Positions 44,451 to 52,524 of a stretch of DNA of 64,000 nt are shown here, one piece after another; within the stretch, counting starts at the first letter, position 1; every line of letters begins with the position of its first letter. The DNA lies in the NCBI RefSeq assembly GCF_002262885.1, contig NZ_NKYF01000031.1, positions 1 through 64,000 of the forward strand, in the 5' to 3' direction. The notes beneath the pieces were generated by a model that did no database searches, was not told where the DNA came from, and saw only the letters and a list, made by a program, of their open reading frames with translations. The stretch is from Pseudonocardia sp. MH-G8 (GTDB taxonomy: Bacteria; Actinomycetota; Actinomycetes; Mycobacteriales; Pseudonocardiaceae). The position numbers were made by a program, and so were the translations under genes.

Positions 44451-44993
44451 GTGGTGGCATTCTCGTCCAACATGCAGCGCGATCCCGACATGTACGGCCG
44501 CACTGAGTTCGGATGGTTCCTCGGATCCCTCACCCTCGCCACCACCATCGCTGGTGGGCTTCCGATCGACTGGTGGTGGCGGATCCTGGTCGGCGTCGTG
44601 CTGGCCTTCGCGCTGCTTCCCGTACTGGGGTGGCTGTCCGGGCCGTTCGGCCGCGTGCTGCGGTTCCTGCTCGCTCCGGTCCAGCCGCTGCCAACACGCC
44701 ACTGGACAGGTAGCCGGATGACCGTGGGGAAAGCCGGAGCCGACAATGACGACCCCAACGCTTCGCGGGTCATGATCGAATTTGACCCCGGGGACCTCCA
44801 CCCGCACTACGTGCTGCCCGCCGGCGACGACCCGCTGCCGCTGTTCCGCGAGACGATCAAGACCGTCAACCCGAACGTGACCAGCGTGCGCGCGATGAAG
44901 GGCTACGACGAGGTGAAGCGCTGGAGCCCATCCCGGTGGACTCGCGTCACGTTGGCCTGGCGGCGGGCAGCGCAGCCGGAGAGGATGTCCTGA
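44451..44993 (+). CDS. Hypothetical membrane protein
   Basis: A 180-aa protein with two hydrophobic helices (about residues 22-40, FGWFLGSLTLATTIAGGLPI, and 44-63, WWWRILVGVVLAFALLPVLG) and a hydrophilic C-terminal ~100 residues without recognised domain. GGAGG directly precedes the GTG at 44451, too close for good initiation. The ATG at 44472 (MQRDPDMYG) may be the real start. First gene of cargo block 2. Confidence 0.55.
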   Translation: MVAFSSNMQRDPDMYGRTEFGWFLGSLTLATTIAGGLPIDWWWRILVGVVLAFALLPVLGWLSGPFGRVLRFLLAPVQPLPTRHWTGSRMTVGKAGADNDDPNASRVMIEFDPGDLHPHYVLPAGDDPLPLFRETIKTVNPNVTSVRAMKGYDEVKRWSPSRWTRVTLAWRRAAQPERMS

Positions 44994-45126
44994 TCGGGCC
45001 GACGTACCCGAGATCGCAGAGCATGCCCGGCAGCTCAGATCCTGTACCTGACCCTGAGCTGCCCCCTCTCGTAGTTCTTCACGGCTCGAGTTGCGGCTCC
45101 AATCAGTTTCGGGACGAGCGGGGCGC

Positions 45127-45275
45127 GATTGCCATCCGAGCTACGTCCCGTGCGTCCCCGACAGCCCCAGGACCTGGACGGCGAAGGACGTGGGGACCGC
45201 GCCACAGTCATTGGGCCCGACAAGTACCGGCTGGACGGCGACGACAACGGCAGGCAGTGGTGCGAGCGGTATCCA
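45127..45275 (+). pseudogene. Remnant of an Excalibur-like Cys/Asp-rich C-terminus
   Basis: The frame DCHPSYVPCVPDSP, followed after a one-base shift by QDLDGEGRGDRATVIGPDKY and RLDGDDNGRQWCERY, resembles the CDPSYP-x-C..DLDC..DxDxDGxxCE tail found on many secreted actinobacterial proteins (Excalibur-like calcium motif). The shift lies in a CCCC run near 45168. The expected cysteine after DLD is now glycine, so this is a decayed fragment. It ends ~100 bases before the IS element. Confidence 0.4.
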
Positions 45276-45376
45276 ACCGCATCCCACCGGGTATCACCAC
45301 GGTCCGCGCTCCCGCGCCCCCGCCGTTGCACTTCGCGGCCAGGTACGGTGGCCTTGAGTCGGAGCATCGGAGGCAC

Positions 45377-46808
45377 CTAGTACTCCAGCGGTAGATCGTG
45401 ATCATGTCTCGGGTCGGCGTCGGTAGTGGCTGGTTCGGGCACGGTGTTGGTGGCGGCGTCGCCAGTGACTCCAGCTCAGAGCGCTGGCCAAGGAACGGAT
45501 CGGGCTGCTGATCAGCCGGTTGAGTAGCCGGGCGGTCTCGTTGCAGGTCAACGGGATCAGATCGGTCGGTGATGGGTGTCGGGTCCGCGCCGCGGTAGTG
45601 AACACGGCGAGCAGTGCGTGGGCTGCCATCGCGATCAAGGTCCAGCGCCGCCAGGAGCTCCAGCGGCGGACCTGGTGCTCGTCGAGGCCGGTGAGGGTTT
45701 TGGTGGCCTGAAACGACTCCTCGATGCGCCATCGTGTTCCGGCGACGCGGACCAGTTCGGTCAGGGGTGCGGGCTGAGGTGCGTAGCAGCGGTAGTAGGC
45801 CAGCTCGCCGTGCTCGGGGTGGCGGCGGATCAGCAGCCAGCGGTGCCCAGGTCCGTCGTCGGGGTGCAACGCCACGAACGCCCACTCGTAGAAGCGGGGC
45901 CCCTTTGCCCCGGCGCCGGCCGAGTAGCGGGTCCAGCAGTGTTCGGCGAGCCCGGCGGTGACCTGGTCAACGCGCATGCGGACGCCGCCGCGGGCGCCGT
46001 GCACGGTGACACGGCGGTTGCAGCCGATGCCCAGCACATAGCCGAGCTGGAGAGTCTCCAGTTGTGCGCGCAGGTCGGGGTCGGCGCCGTAGACCTCGTC
46101 GCCGGCAGCCCATCCCGCCGGGACCCCGGCCTCGACAGCCCTGGTGATCATCGTTGTGGCCAGGGCCGGTTTGGTGGCGAACTCGACCTCGGCGGGCACC
46201 CCTGCCGCCGCGCGACGGTCGGGTTCTTCGGCCCAGCTGCGGGGCAGGTAGAGCTCGCGGTCGATCAATGCGTGGCCGTGGCGGGAGGCGTAGGCGAGGT
46301 AGACCGCGACCTGGGCGTTCTCGACCCGGCCCGCGGTGCCGGTGTACTGGCGCTGCACCCCGACGGTGTGCTCGCCCTTCTTCAGGTCCCCGGACTCGTC
46401 CACGATCAGCACCCCGTCGGGCTCGCCGAGGTGTCCGGCGACGAACCTGCGCAGATCCGCGGCGACACCCTCGGTGTCCCAACAGGCCCGGTTGAGCAGG
46501 TGCTGCATGCCGTCCGGGCTGGTCTCGCCGGCGTGTTCGGCGATGCTCCAACAGGTCTTGCGCGGCAGTTCCGCGAGCATCCCGCGCAAGAACCTGGTGA
46601 AGCGCTGCCGGGTCTCCACCCGGGAAAATCGGCCCGCGACCCGATCGAGAAGTTGACCTTCCAGCGCCGGCCACAGGCCGGCCTCTACGCTGTGGCCCGC
46701 GGCCACCGCATCCTCTTGAGTCCACACAACCCAAGATGATCATGCGGTGGCCGCGCCATGTTTCCGGCGCCCCCGCCGCAAGATCACGAAGTCCGGCTGG
46801 AGTACTAG
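45377..46808 (-). mobile_element. IS701-family insertion sequence with CTAG target duplication
   Basis: The element proper spans 45381-46804 (1424 bp). Its ends are imperfect inverted repeats: TACTCCAGCGGTAGATCGTG at the left, and at the right, read inward, TACTCCAGCCGGACTTCGTG. Directly outside both ends is CTAG (45377-45380 and 46805-46808), the four-base target duplication typical of this family. It carries one transposase gene on the minus strand. The intact ends and gene suggest a fairly recent insertion. It lies in cargo block 2, just before a membrane-protein gene. Confidence 0.88.
45402..46727 (-). CDS. IS701-family DDE transposase
   Basis: Transposase of 441 aa. The RNase H-like catalytic core is recognisable from GEPDGVLIVDESGDLKKGEH (first acidic residue, about 108), AGWAAGDEVYGADPDLRAQL (second, about 212) and the GTRWRIEESFQATKTLTGLDEHQ block with the catalytic glutamate near 338 (YREK-like region). 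The N-terminal ~90 residues are the DNA-binding part (FLRGMLAELPRKTCWSIAEH). No frameshift or stop, so it may be active. The start codon at 46727 lies ~78 bases inside the right end. Confidence 0.9.
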   Translation of the reverse strand: MWTQEDAVAAGHSVEAGLWPALEGQLLDRVAGRFSRVETRQRFTRFLRGMLAELPRKTCWSIAEHAGETSPDGMQHLLNRACWDTEGVAADLRRFVAGHLGEPDGVLIVDESGDLKKGEHTVGVQRQYTGTAGRVENAQVAVYLAYASRHGHALIDRELYLPRSWAEEPDRRAAAGVPAEVEFATKPALATTMITRAVEAGVPAGWAAGDEVYGADPDLRAQLETLQLGYVLGIGCNRRVTVHGARGGVRMRVDQVTAGLAEHCWTRYSAGAGAKGPRFYEWAFVALHPDDGPGHRWLLIRRHPEHGELAYYRCYAPQPAPLTELVRVAGTRWRIEESFQATKTLTGLDEHQVRRWSSWRRWTLIAMAAHALLAVFTTAARTRHPSPTDLIPLTCNETARLLNRLISSPIRSLASALSWSHWRRRHQHRARTSHYRRRPET

Positions 46809-47774
46809 TTGACACAGGATCTCTTACTCACACTTTCCTGTCTCGCATATGCACTCATCGCCGCGATTACCAATCGTGGGTTCATTGTCGCACCTCAACA
46901 TCGTATATTACTAGCCAGGGCACGAGACTGCCGGGCGCGTGCGAACATCTTGGTCGAGCGTCATGCGCCGACCGGAAGCAGCCAGAAGGCGTACGAGTCA
47001 ATCCAATCGGACCTTGACGAGATTCGAGGAGTCGGGGCAAAAAGGGGGTGGCTTAGTGCCATCACATGGCTCACACGCTCACCCTCTACCAAACTCGCTT
47101 CGGACTACGTCCTGATGAACGCGGCCGAGCGACGAATAGCGGAGCTCGTGGCCGACGAAGACCTCGATGCATACTTTGCCTTCGAGATTGCACATCTACA
47201 AAATCTTGACCCCAACGCCACCGGCCACGTCAAAGAGCGACTCGCCGCGATGCCTACCGCCCGAGAGAAGCGCCTGACACTAGATGATAAATGGCGACGC
47301 GCAGAGAGACTTGAAGGCAACGCATTGATGCGTGAGCTCAATGGCCAACGCATCTCGCTCTGGCTCGCCATGGTTGGACTTCTCGCGACATTTGCGATCG
47401 GCCTCTTTCTCGACCACGAGTTGACGCTTCTATTGGGCGCACTCGGCGGATTCCTGTCACCAGTCGTCACTACACTGACCCACGAACGCGAATCAACCGC
47501 CCATGAATCGTCCTGGGGAATAATGGTGCTCACCCCTGTAGGAGGTGCCCTGACAGCGGTCGGAGGCCTGCTGCTCGTGCGCCTCCTCGCCGATGTGGAT
47601 ATCGGCATTCTTGGACCCGTCTTCCTAGCTAACTCTTGGGAGAATGCACAATCTCCCGTCGCGTTAGCACTCGCGCTCCTCTTCGGTTTCTCCGGCCGCC
47701 TATTCTCACGTCTCGCTATCTCTGCCGCCTCACAGCTCGGCAGCCCGCCTCCGCCACCACATGGCGAGACTTGA
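46809..47774 (+). CDS. Hypothetical membrane protein next to the IS
   Basis: A 321-aa protein with one N-terminal helix (LLLTLSCLAYALIAAITNRG), a long cytoplasmic coiled or helical part (about 30-175) and three or four C-terminal helices (LWLAMVGLLATFAIGLFLDH, LTLLLGALGGFLSPVVTTLT, PVGGALTAVGGLLLVRLLAD, PVALALALLFGFSGRLFSR). The open frame begins with a TTG abutting the IS target duplication, so the IS may have removed the native promoter or start. The gene is visibly poorer in G+C than the core genes, indicating foreign origin. Family unknown. Confidence 0.6.
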   Translation: MTQDLLLTLSCLAYALIAAITNRGFIVAPQHRILLARARDCRARANILVERHAPTGSSQKAYESIQSDLDEIRGVGAKRGWLSAITWLTRSPSTKLASDYVLMNAAERRIAELVADEDLDAYFAFEIAHLQNLDPNATGHVKERLAAMPTAREKRLTLDDKWRRAERLEGNALMRELNGQRISLWLAMVGLLATFAIGLFLDHELTLLLGALGGFLSPVVTTLTHERESTAHESSWGIMVLTPVGGALTAVGGLLLVRLLADVDIGILGPVFLANSWENAQSPVALALALLFGFSGRLFSRLAISAASQLGSPPPPPHGET

Positions 47775-47847
47775 CGGCGTCATCGCGCGAGCCTTCTCCC
47801 GGACGTGCAGAACTTCCATCTAGATGATACTGAGTGGATCATGCCCC

Positions 47848-48498
47848 GTGACCTCAAATCCGGACAACAACGAGCTCGCCTCCACCTACGAGGAGGCCAC
47901 TGACTGGCCAGTTGCGAGCCACAGCCTGCTGGCCTCGTCTGGCATCGACCACCTGCACGCCTTCGTCGACTGGTGGCCTCTCACTCTTGGGCGGCGCCTT
48001 GGCTACCAGAAGGCTGCAGAGATCCTGTCTCAGGCCATGCTCGATGCCCACCCCAGCGAACGAGACACCCTCGTCTTCCCGTGGCTGATGTGCTGGCGAC
48101 ATTACGTTGAACTGGAGCTGAAGTACATGCTGCAACTGTGCGAGGGCGCCCTTCAGTCTCCCGAGAAAAATCGCGCGCACCACAAGATCTTGCAGCTTTG
48201 GCAGGAGCTAAAGCCACTGCTCGTGCGGCTTCGACCAACCGACGAGACCGCAGAGATCACGATCGTGAACCGCCTCATCACGGAGCTTGCCAGCCTCGAC
48301 CCCGACAGCATGCACAGTCGCTACTCGAACCTTAAAGACGGCACCCCGACGATGAGAAACGTGAAGCCGCTAGATGTCGTGGAGTTTCATAATGCGATGT
48401 CCGGGATGGCAGCCTTCTTCGGAGGCGTGACCAGCGCGATTGAGTACGACGAAGAGATTCGGCAGGAGGTCCGCCGTGAGTACGAGGGCGGCTTCTAA
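47848..48498 (+). CDS. Hypothetical protein, HEPN-like fold suspected
   Basis: A 216-aa soluble helical protein. The segment VFPWLMCWRHYVELELKYML followed ~25 residues later by RAHHKILQLWQELKPLL has the pattern (E-L-x-LK ... H-x-L-x-x-LW) of HEPN-like proteins common in defence islands, but no Rx4-6H RNase motif was found. The GTG at 47848 (VTSNPDNNELAS) is preferred over an in-frame ATG at 47824. G+C is lower than in core genes. It ends 57 bases before MBL copy C. Confidence 0.5.
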   Translation: MTSNPDNNELASTYEEATDWPVASHSLLASSGIDHLHAFVDWWPLTLGRRLGYQKAAEILSQAMLDAHPSERDTLVFPWLMCWRHYVELELKYMLQLCEGALQSPEKNRAHHKILQLWQELKPLLVRLRPTDETAEITIVNRLITELASLDPDSMHSRYSNLKDGTPTMRNVKPLDVVEFHNAMSGMAAFFGGVTSAIEYDEEIRQEVRREYEGGF

Positions 48499-48554
48499 CT
48501 CTCTCTCGGTTGCCATCACCACTGGCGTGTGCCTACGCGTGAACAGAGAAGTGG

Positions 48555-48768
48555 CTCCCGGTGGCCCTGGGCGGACAACATCTTTCGAGGACGTCAACTC
48601 GCTCATGCGGGACCTGGAGGAGCAGGTGTTCGGCCAGCTCCCCGACGAGACGTGGGTGTACCCCGGCCACCGGGACGACACGACGCTCGGCACGGAGCGC
48701 CCGTCGCTGCCCGCGTGGAGAGCACGCGGCTGGTGAGCTGAGCACCAGCCCCGACCGGGGCCGCCTAC
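48555..48768 (+). pseudogene. MBL-fold hydrolase 3' end, copy C, with half the terminator
   Basis: Homology begins at CTCCCGG (48555), nearly the same codon as copies B and E. It continues through GGPGRTTSFEDVNSLMRDLE, EQVFGQLPDETWVYPGHRDD to the stop at 48734-48736. Unlike the other copies it extends 32 bases past the stop, to the left arm GGCCGCCTA of the MBL terminator (48759-48767); the right arm is missing. The metal-site motif reads GHRDD instead of GHGDD. In-frame upstream codons exist from 48440, but no translation signal is evident. Confidence 0.85.
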
Positions 48769-48863
48769 ATGAACGTGACCACCGCCATGCAGCGCCGGTC
48801 CAGTCACGTGGCAATTAGGCCGTTCGAGCGGGAAGGCGCTCCACATTTTTCGGTCATTACGGT

Positions 48864-49775
48864 TCAGTCGTTGCCGTATTCTGCTTCGATGAAATCGGCG
48901 GCATCGCCGGTCGATTCGAAGGTAACCTCCATGCCGGCAGCTTCGAGTAGTTCGTACGAATCGAGCACAAGCTTGCAATGCTCGCAGCTAAAGTACTCCG
49001 CGCTGACGGAAATTTCTGCCCACGTGTCGAAATCATCCTCAGCGATCTGCTCATGGCGCAATCGGCTACTCTCGACTACGTCTCCTTCAAGAATGCCGAT
49101 CGAACCGCACGCAGGGCAGCCGGCGGTCGCGTGGTGTGCGAGGTAGGCCTGCAACGTCGTAGGGCTTGACCATTCTGCCGCAAGACGAGCAGGTAGGGTT
49201 CCGGTCTCGTACTGCGCCAGCCGTTGCTTGGCCCGTTCCATGAGCATCTCGGCGCGGTGCTCAATATTCTTCTGATTCCGCGCTAGGTGTTCTTCAACTA
49301 GGTCTACCCTCTCTGACCCGACGAAATCGTCAATGTCTGAGTCGCATGCATTGACGAGGATGGCTGCTTGCGCCCAGAAGCGTGCCCACCAAATTTCCGG
49401 AGGGAGGCCAGTGAACCCGATGCCGCCGCCGTGCAGGTACTCGTTACGCGCGGCCGTGATCCGCAATGCTTCGGCCGAATTGAATGGCTTGAACGCGCGG
49501 CCACAGCGCTTATATATTGTCGCGGCTCGCACAGAAATGAAGCGAGAGTCGGCGTCGACGAGTCCGGTCGCCATCAGGAGGTTGACACCCTCTTCATTGG
49601 GCTCAGCGATCAGCACAGGCGATGTGCGCGCCAGAGCTGCCTTTCCCAGCAATTCGAGCGCAAGGGATGCCCAGAGCGCCTGCTCTTCGAATGATCGCGG
49701 CTCGTTATCCATCGCGTGATTGATGAATAGTTTGGCCTTCATCCACAGCGCACTGTGGTCAAATGATCGAGGCAT
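48864..49775 (-). CDS. HEPN-domain protein with C-terminal zinc ribbon
   Basis: A 303-aa protein. The N-terminal ~130 residues are helical and contain RITAARNEYLHGGG, where RNEYLH fits the Rx4-6H motif of HEPN ribonucleases (Arg followed by Asn, His four residues later). A middle coiled segment (VEEHLARNQKNIEHRAEMLM) leads to a C-terminal zinc ribbon with GCPACGS and, ~45 residues on, SCEHCK. HEPN plus zinc ribbon suggests an RNA-targeting effector, possibly in defence. ATG at 49775 is two bases after the stop of the upstream dioxygenase-like gene, so they form an operon. The HEPN role is inferred from motif only. Confidence 0.6.
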   Translation of the reverse strand: MPRSFDHSALWMKAKLFINHAMDNEPRSFEEQALWASLALELLGKAALARTSPVLIAEPNEEGVNLLMATGLVDADSRFISVRAATIYKRCGRAFKPFNSAEALRITAARNEYLHGGGIGFTGLPPEIWWARFWAQAAILVNACDSDIDDFVGSERVDLVEEHLARNQKNIEHRAEMLMERAKQRLAQYETGTLPARLAAEWSSPTTLQAYLAHHATAGCPACGSIGILEGDVVESSRLRHEQIAEDDFDTWAEISVSAEYFSCEHCKLVLDSYELLEAAGMEVTFESTGDAADFIEAEYGND

Positions 49776-49776
49776 T

Positions 49777-50438
49777 TCAGAGGGCTTTCGTTATGAACAT
49801 TATACGATCCAGAGAACGTTCGTTGTCATTCGACGCATCAGCTCTAGCGTGGAGAGTTCGCGAATTGTCATAAGTAGCACCTGGTCTACCATTTGCCAGT
49901 TGTACGAGATTGCCGTGGGCGTTAGATCCGCGATGGCGGCGACCACGGCTCTGGCTCTCTCGTCGCAGGCGTCCATGCAGGACGAGTCATATCGAAGTCG
50001 GTGGAGGCGTGGACTCGCGGTCGCGTAGAAGCTACTTGCGCCGTTCCGGATGAGGAAAACCCCGTTTCGCGCCGCCTGCCAAGGAAATGATGAAGGATGA
50101 TTCGATGCGGCGCGAAGAGGCAGTAGCAGTGTTGGCGTGTCATTGGGCTGACTGGCGGTCAGTAGCACGGCATCTGGCGGTTCGTCCAAGTGGGCGCCAT
50201 CGGTGTGCAATGGTTGCCGGCCAGTGCCGTATATTGAGCTGATCGAGGAAGGATTGGCAGCATCTTTACTGGTGGGGCGCAGCGTGACTGTTGCAGGGTC
50301 TGTTGATCGCGCTCGAATAACGCGCCATCCAAGCTGATTTGCTTCGTACCTCAAAACCGGGGCGCTGATCGTCGCGCTGGCCCAGCCGTCCCGCTTAGCG
50401 ATAGACCACAAGTCGGCCAATGAGATTCGTTCACTCAT
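49777..50438 (-). pseudogene. TauD/TfdA-like Fe(II)/2-oxoglutarate dioxygenase, frameshifted
   Basis: The N-terminal part from ATG 50438 (MSERISLADLWSIAKRDGWA) contains TGRQPLHTDGAHLDEPPDAV, whose H-x-D (about residues 78-80) is the iron-binding pair of TauD/CAS-like oxygenases. Near 49873 the frame must shift by one base. The next frame then reads YDNSRTLHARADASNDNERS, in which DNxRTLHAR supplies the third ligand histidine and the 2-oxoglutarate arginine. That frame ends two bases before the next gene. Read literally the protein lacks both residues. One missing T in a TTT run would restore the gene. Confidence 0.65.
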
Positions 50439-50676
50439 GATCAGCGCCGCCCGCATCAGACAATACTGCAAGTATCCGTCGAAGATGGGTGCGATTTCCG
50501 ATCGGCAGGGAAGTCACGCAGAGAACGTCGGCGTTATCATGGTTGAACCGTTGAGTCTCACCGTCCCAGTCGAGTTCTCCAGCACAAGATCTGTTAGCCA
50601 GCAGAAGCGTAGCCTTGGATCGCCGGAGTGCGGGAATAAGTACTTGTGGAGCCAAGAGTCCTCCCGTCGATTGCAC
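50431..50676 (-). CDS. Hypothetical protein fragment upstream of the dioxygenase-like gene
   Basis: The 81-aa frame (GTG start at 50676) ends with a TGA overlapping the dioxygenase-like start (ATGAGTGA), so this reading frame is probably genuine. Visible pieces are LLAPQVLIPALRRSKATLLL, NRSCAGELDWDGETQRFNHD and NADVLCVTSLPIGNRTHLRR, which look like the C-terminal end of a larger enzyme domain. The frame is open a little further upstream without a good start. The gene is probably 5'-truncated; family not recognised. Confidence 0.4.
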   Translation of the reverse strand: MQSTGGLLAPQVLIPALRRSKATLLLANRSCAGELDWDGETQRFNHDNADVLCVTSLPIGNRTHLRRILAVLSDAGGADHE

Positions 50677-50844
50677 TTTATTGCATGCAGGATGGATGCT
50701 GTCGACTCGCTGCCATCCATCCCCTTACATCCGACAGTCGCTCAGAGCGGCCGTAGTGTTACTTCTGGAGCTGCCGTCCAGCAAGGCCACAGTGCGAAAG
50801 CACGGTACTTCTCTGAATCCTCTGTCCACGCAAGTCTATCGAAC

Positions 50845-51597
50845 CTATTCGTCCGCATGCCACGTGATCGCGATGGACTCGGGCTTGAAACCGGGACCGC
50901 CCCGACCAGGCAAGACACGAACCCCTACGCCCAGGACGATTAGCAGTGCCCGCCGCTGTGTCACCGAGAGCCCGGCCCATCTCTCCGCCGCCACCGGCCC
51001 GGGGAGCTGTGCGATCAGTTCGGGCGCTACACCGCGGATCGTCCGCGCGCTCTCGCGTTCCGCCTCGTCCAGTTCCGGCCGGAGTCTCGCTGTGATCCGA
51101 CTCAACTGCGCCCGGTCGATCTCGCCATCAGCGTAGGCGTCCGCTGCCTCGGCAAGACGCGCCCGAATGCCCTCAGCACGCTCCCGGGCATGGGCCCCTG
51201 CCGCGTCGTCGTCACGCCTGAGAAGATCCCGCGCGTCAGGCTTGCTGAGACGGGCGATCACCACACGCTCGACCAAGTCGTCCACCCACTCGCGTCGACG
51301 TCCCACACAGCCGCTCGGTGCATTGCAGACGTAGAGCTCATGCCCGTAGCGCTTGAGCACCCGCAGCGCCGAGCCGCACTTGCCGCACTCACCAATGCCG
51401 TAGCTCAGCAATGCTTGCGCGCTCCCCCGCGGGTGGTCACCCGCAACGGGTCGGTGAGCATCGCGACCACGCGCGCGTGCTTGTCTGCGTCGACGATGGG
51501 TGGCCACGCGGCGTCGCCGTGGATCTTGCGCCCGCGCACCACCTTGCCGATGTTCGATGGGCGCATAGCGAGCTTGCGGATGGTCGACGGTAGGACG
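50845..51597 (-). pseudogene. Large serine integrase, truncated and frameshifted
   Basis: Minus-strand remnant of a phage-type serine recombinase. The recombinase domain reads LPSTIRKLAMRPSNIGKVVR, GDAAWPPIVDADKHARVVAM and LTDPLRVTTRGGARKH. After a one-base loss near 51410 it continues LLSYGIGECGKCGSALRVLK with a zinc ribbon (CGKC and later C/C in YVCNAPSGCVG), then a coiled-coil region and LSVTQRRALLIVLGVGV to a TAG at 50845. The N-terminal catalytic resolvase domain is missing: homology stops exactly where MBL copy D begins on the other strand. It is therefore inactive, but it shows that an integrase-bearing element once sat at this site. Confidence 0.82.
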
Positions 51598-51722
51598 ACC
51601 TCGAGGAGCGGGTCTTCGGCACCCTGCCGGACGAGACGTGGGTCTACCCCGGTCACGGGGACGACACGACGCTCGGCACGGAGCGCCCGTCGCTGCCCGA
51701 GTGGAGGGCACGCGGCTGGTGA
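51594..51722 (+). pseudogene. MBL-fold hydrolase 3' end, copy D (short)
   Basis: Homology starts at GACGACCTCGAGGAGCGGGT, about 57 bases later in the gene than copies B, C and E. It ends at the stop codon 51720-51722 (protein VFGTLPDETWVYPGHGDDTT, then LGTERPSLPEWRARGW). It is closest by eye to copy C in its last part. It abuts the truncated serine integrase on the opposite strand. Just beyond the stop a small CCCGA/TCGGG hairpin occurs. Confidence 0.82.
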
Positions 51723-51867
51723 ACTCCCGACGGCTCGGGATGATCAGCATGGCGCAGTACACCGCGTCGGCGGACCGGCTGAACGGCTTCAGGTGAACCG
51801 TCCCGGCCTTGGTGTACCGCTGCCGACGGGCGGACGTGCAGTACCCGAGCCTGCGGTCTCCCTGGCT

Positions 51868-52524
51868 CTACCATCGGCCGGCAAGGCCTGACTCGTATCC
51901 GGCGATGACGAGTTGAGCGCGGTCGCGCGCGTCGAGCTTGGTCATCAGCCTGCCGATGTGGGTCTTGACGGTGCCTCTGCTGAGGTGGAGCCGGTGCTGG
52001 ATCTCGTCGTTGGAGAGCCCACGGGTGACGAGGACGAGGACCTCGCGCTCGCGTGGGGTGACGTCGTCCAGACGACGCCGAGAAGCAACACCGGCACCGG
52101 TGAACTCGCCGATCAGCCTGCGGGTCACGGTAGGCGCGAGAAGTGCGTCGCCTGCGGCGGCCACGGTGATGCCGTCGAGCGGGCGCGCCGGGCTCGTGTC
52201 CTTGAGCAGGAAGCCGGAGGCTCCGGCCCGCAGCGCGCAGAAGACGTACTCGTCGAGATCGAAGGTGGTGAGCACGACGATCCGCGCCGTGCTCTCGACG
52301 TGTCTCAGACGTTCGACGGCGGTGAGGCCGTCCGAGCGCGGCATCCGGACGTCCATGAGCACGACGTCGGGGCGGTGGGCGATGGTGAGGTCGACCGCCT
52401 GCTCACCGTCCTCGGCCTCAGCGACGACCCTCATCCCGGGAGTCGCGTCGACGAGGGTACGGATCGTCGCCCGGTAATGGTCGTCGTCGTCGGCGAGGAG
52501 CACCCCGATCCCGGCAGCGCTCAC
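51868..52524 (-). CDS. NarL/LuxR-type response regulator
   Basis: Two-component response regulator (218 aa). The receiver domain has the acidic pocket LLADDDD and the phospho-acceptor aspartate in DVVLMDVRMP (residue 58), with the conserved lysine in GFLLKDTSP (about 108). The C-terminal LuxR helix-turn-helix contains LTPREREVLVLVTRGLSNDE-like VTPREREVLVLVTRGLSNDE and LSRGTVKTHIGRLM. GTG at 52524 overlaps the histidine kinase stop as GTGA, so the longer open frame upstream is discarded. It probably controls the divergent beta-lactamase-like gene, as is common for this gene order. Confidence 0.9.
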   Translation of the reverse strand: MSAAGIGVLLADDDDHYRATIRTLVDATPGMRVVAEAEDGEQAVDLTIAHRPDVVLMDVRMPRSDGLTAVERLRHVESTARIVVLTTFDLDEYVFCALRAGASGFLLKDTSPARPLDGITVAAAGDALLAPTVTRRLIGEFTGAGVASRRRLDDVTPREREVLVLVTRGLSNDEIQHRLHLSRGTVKTHIGRLMTKLDARDRAQLVIAGYESGLAGRW

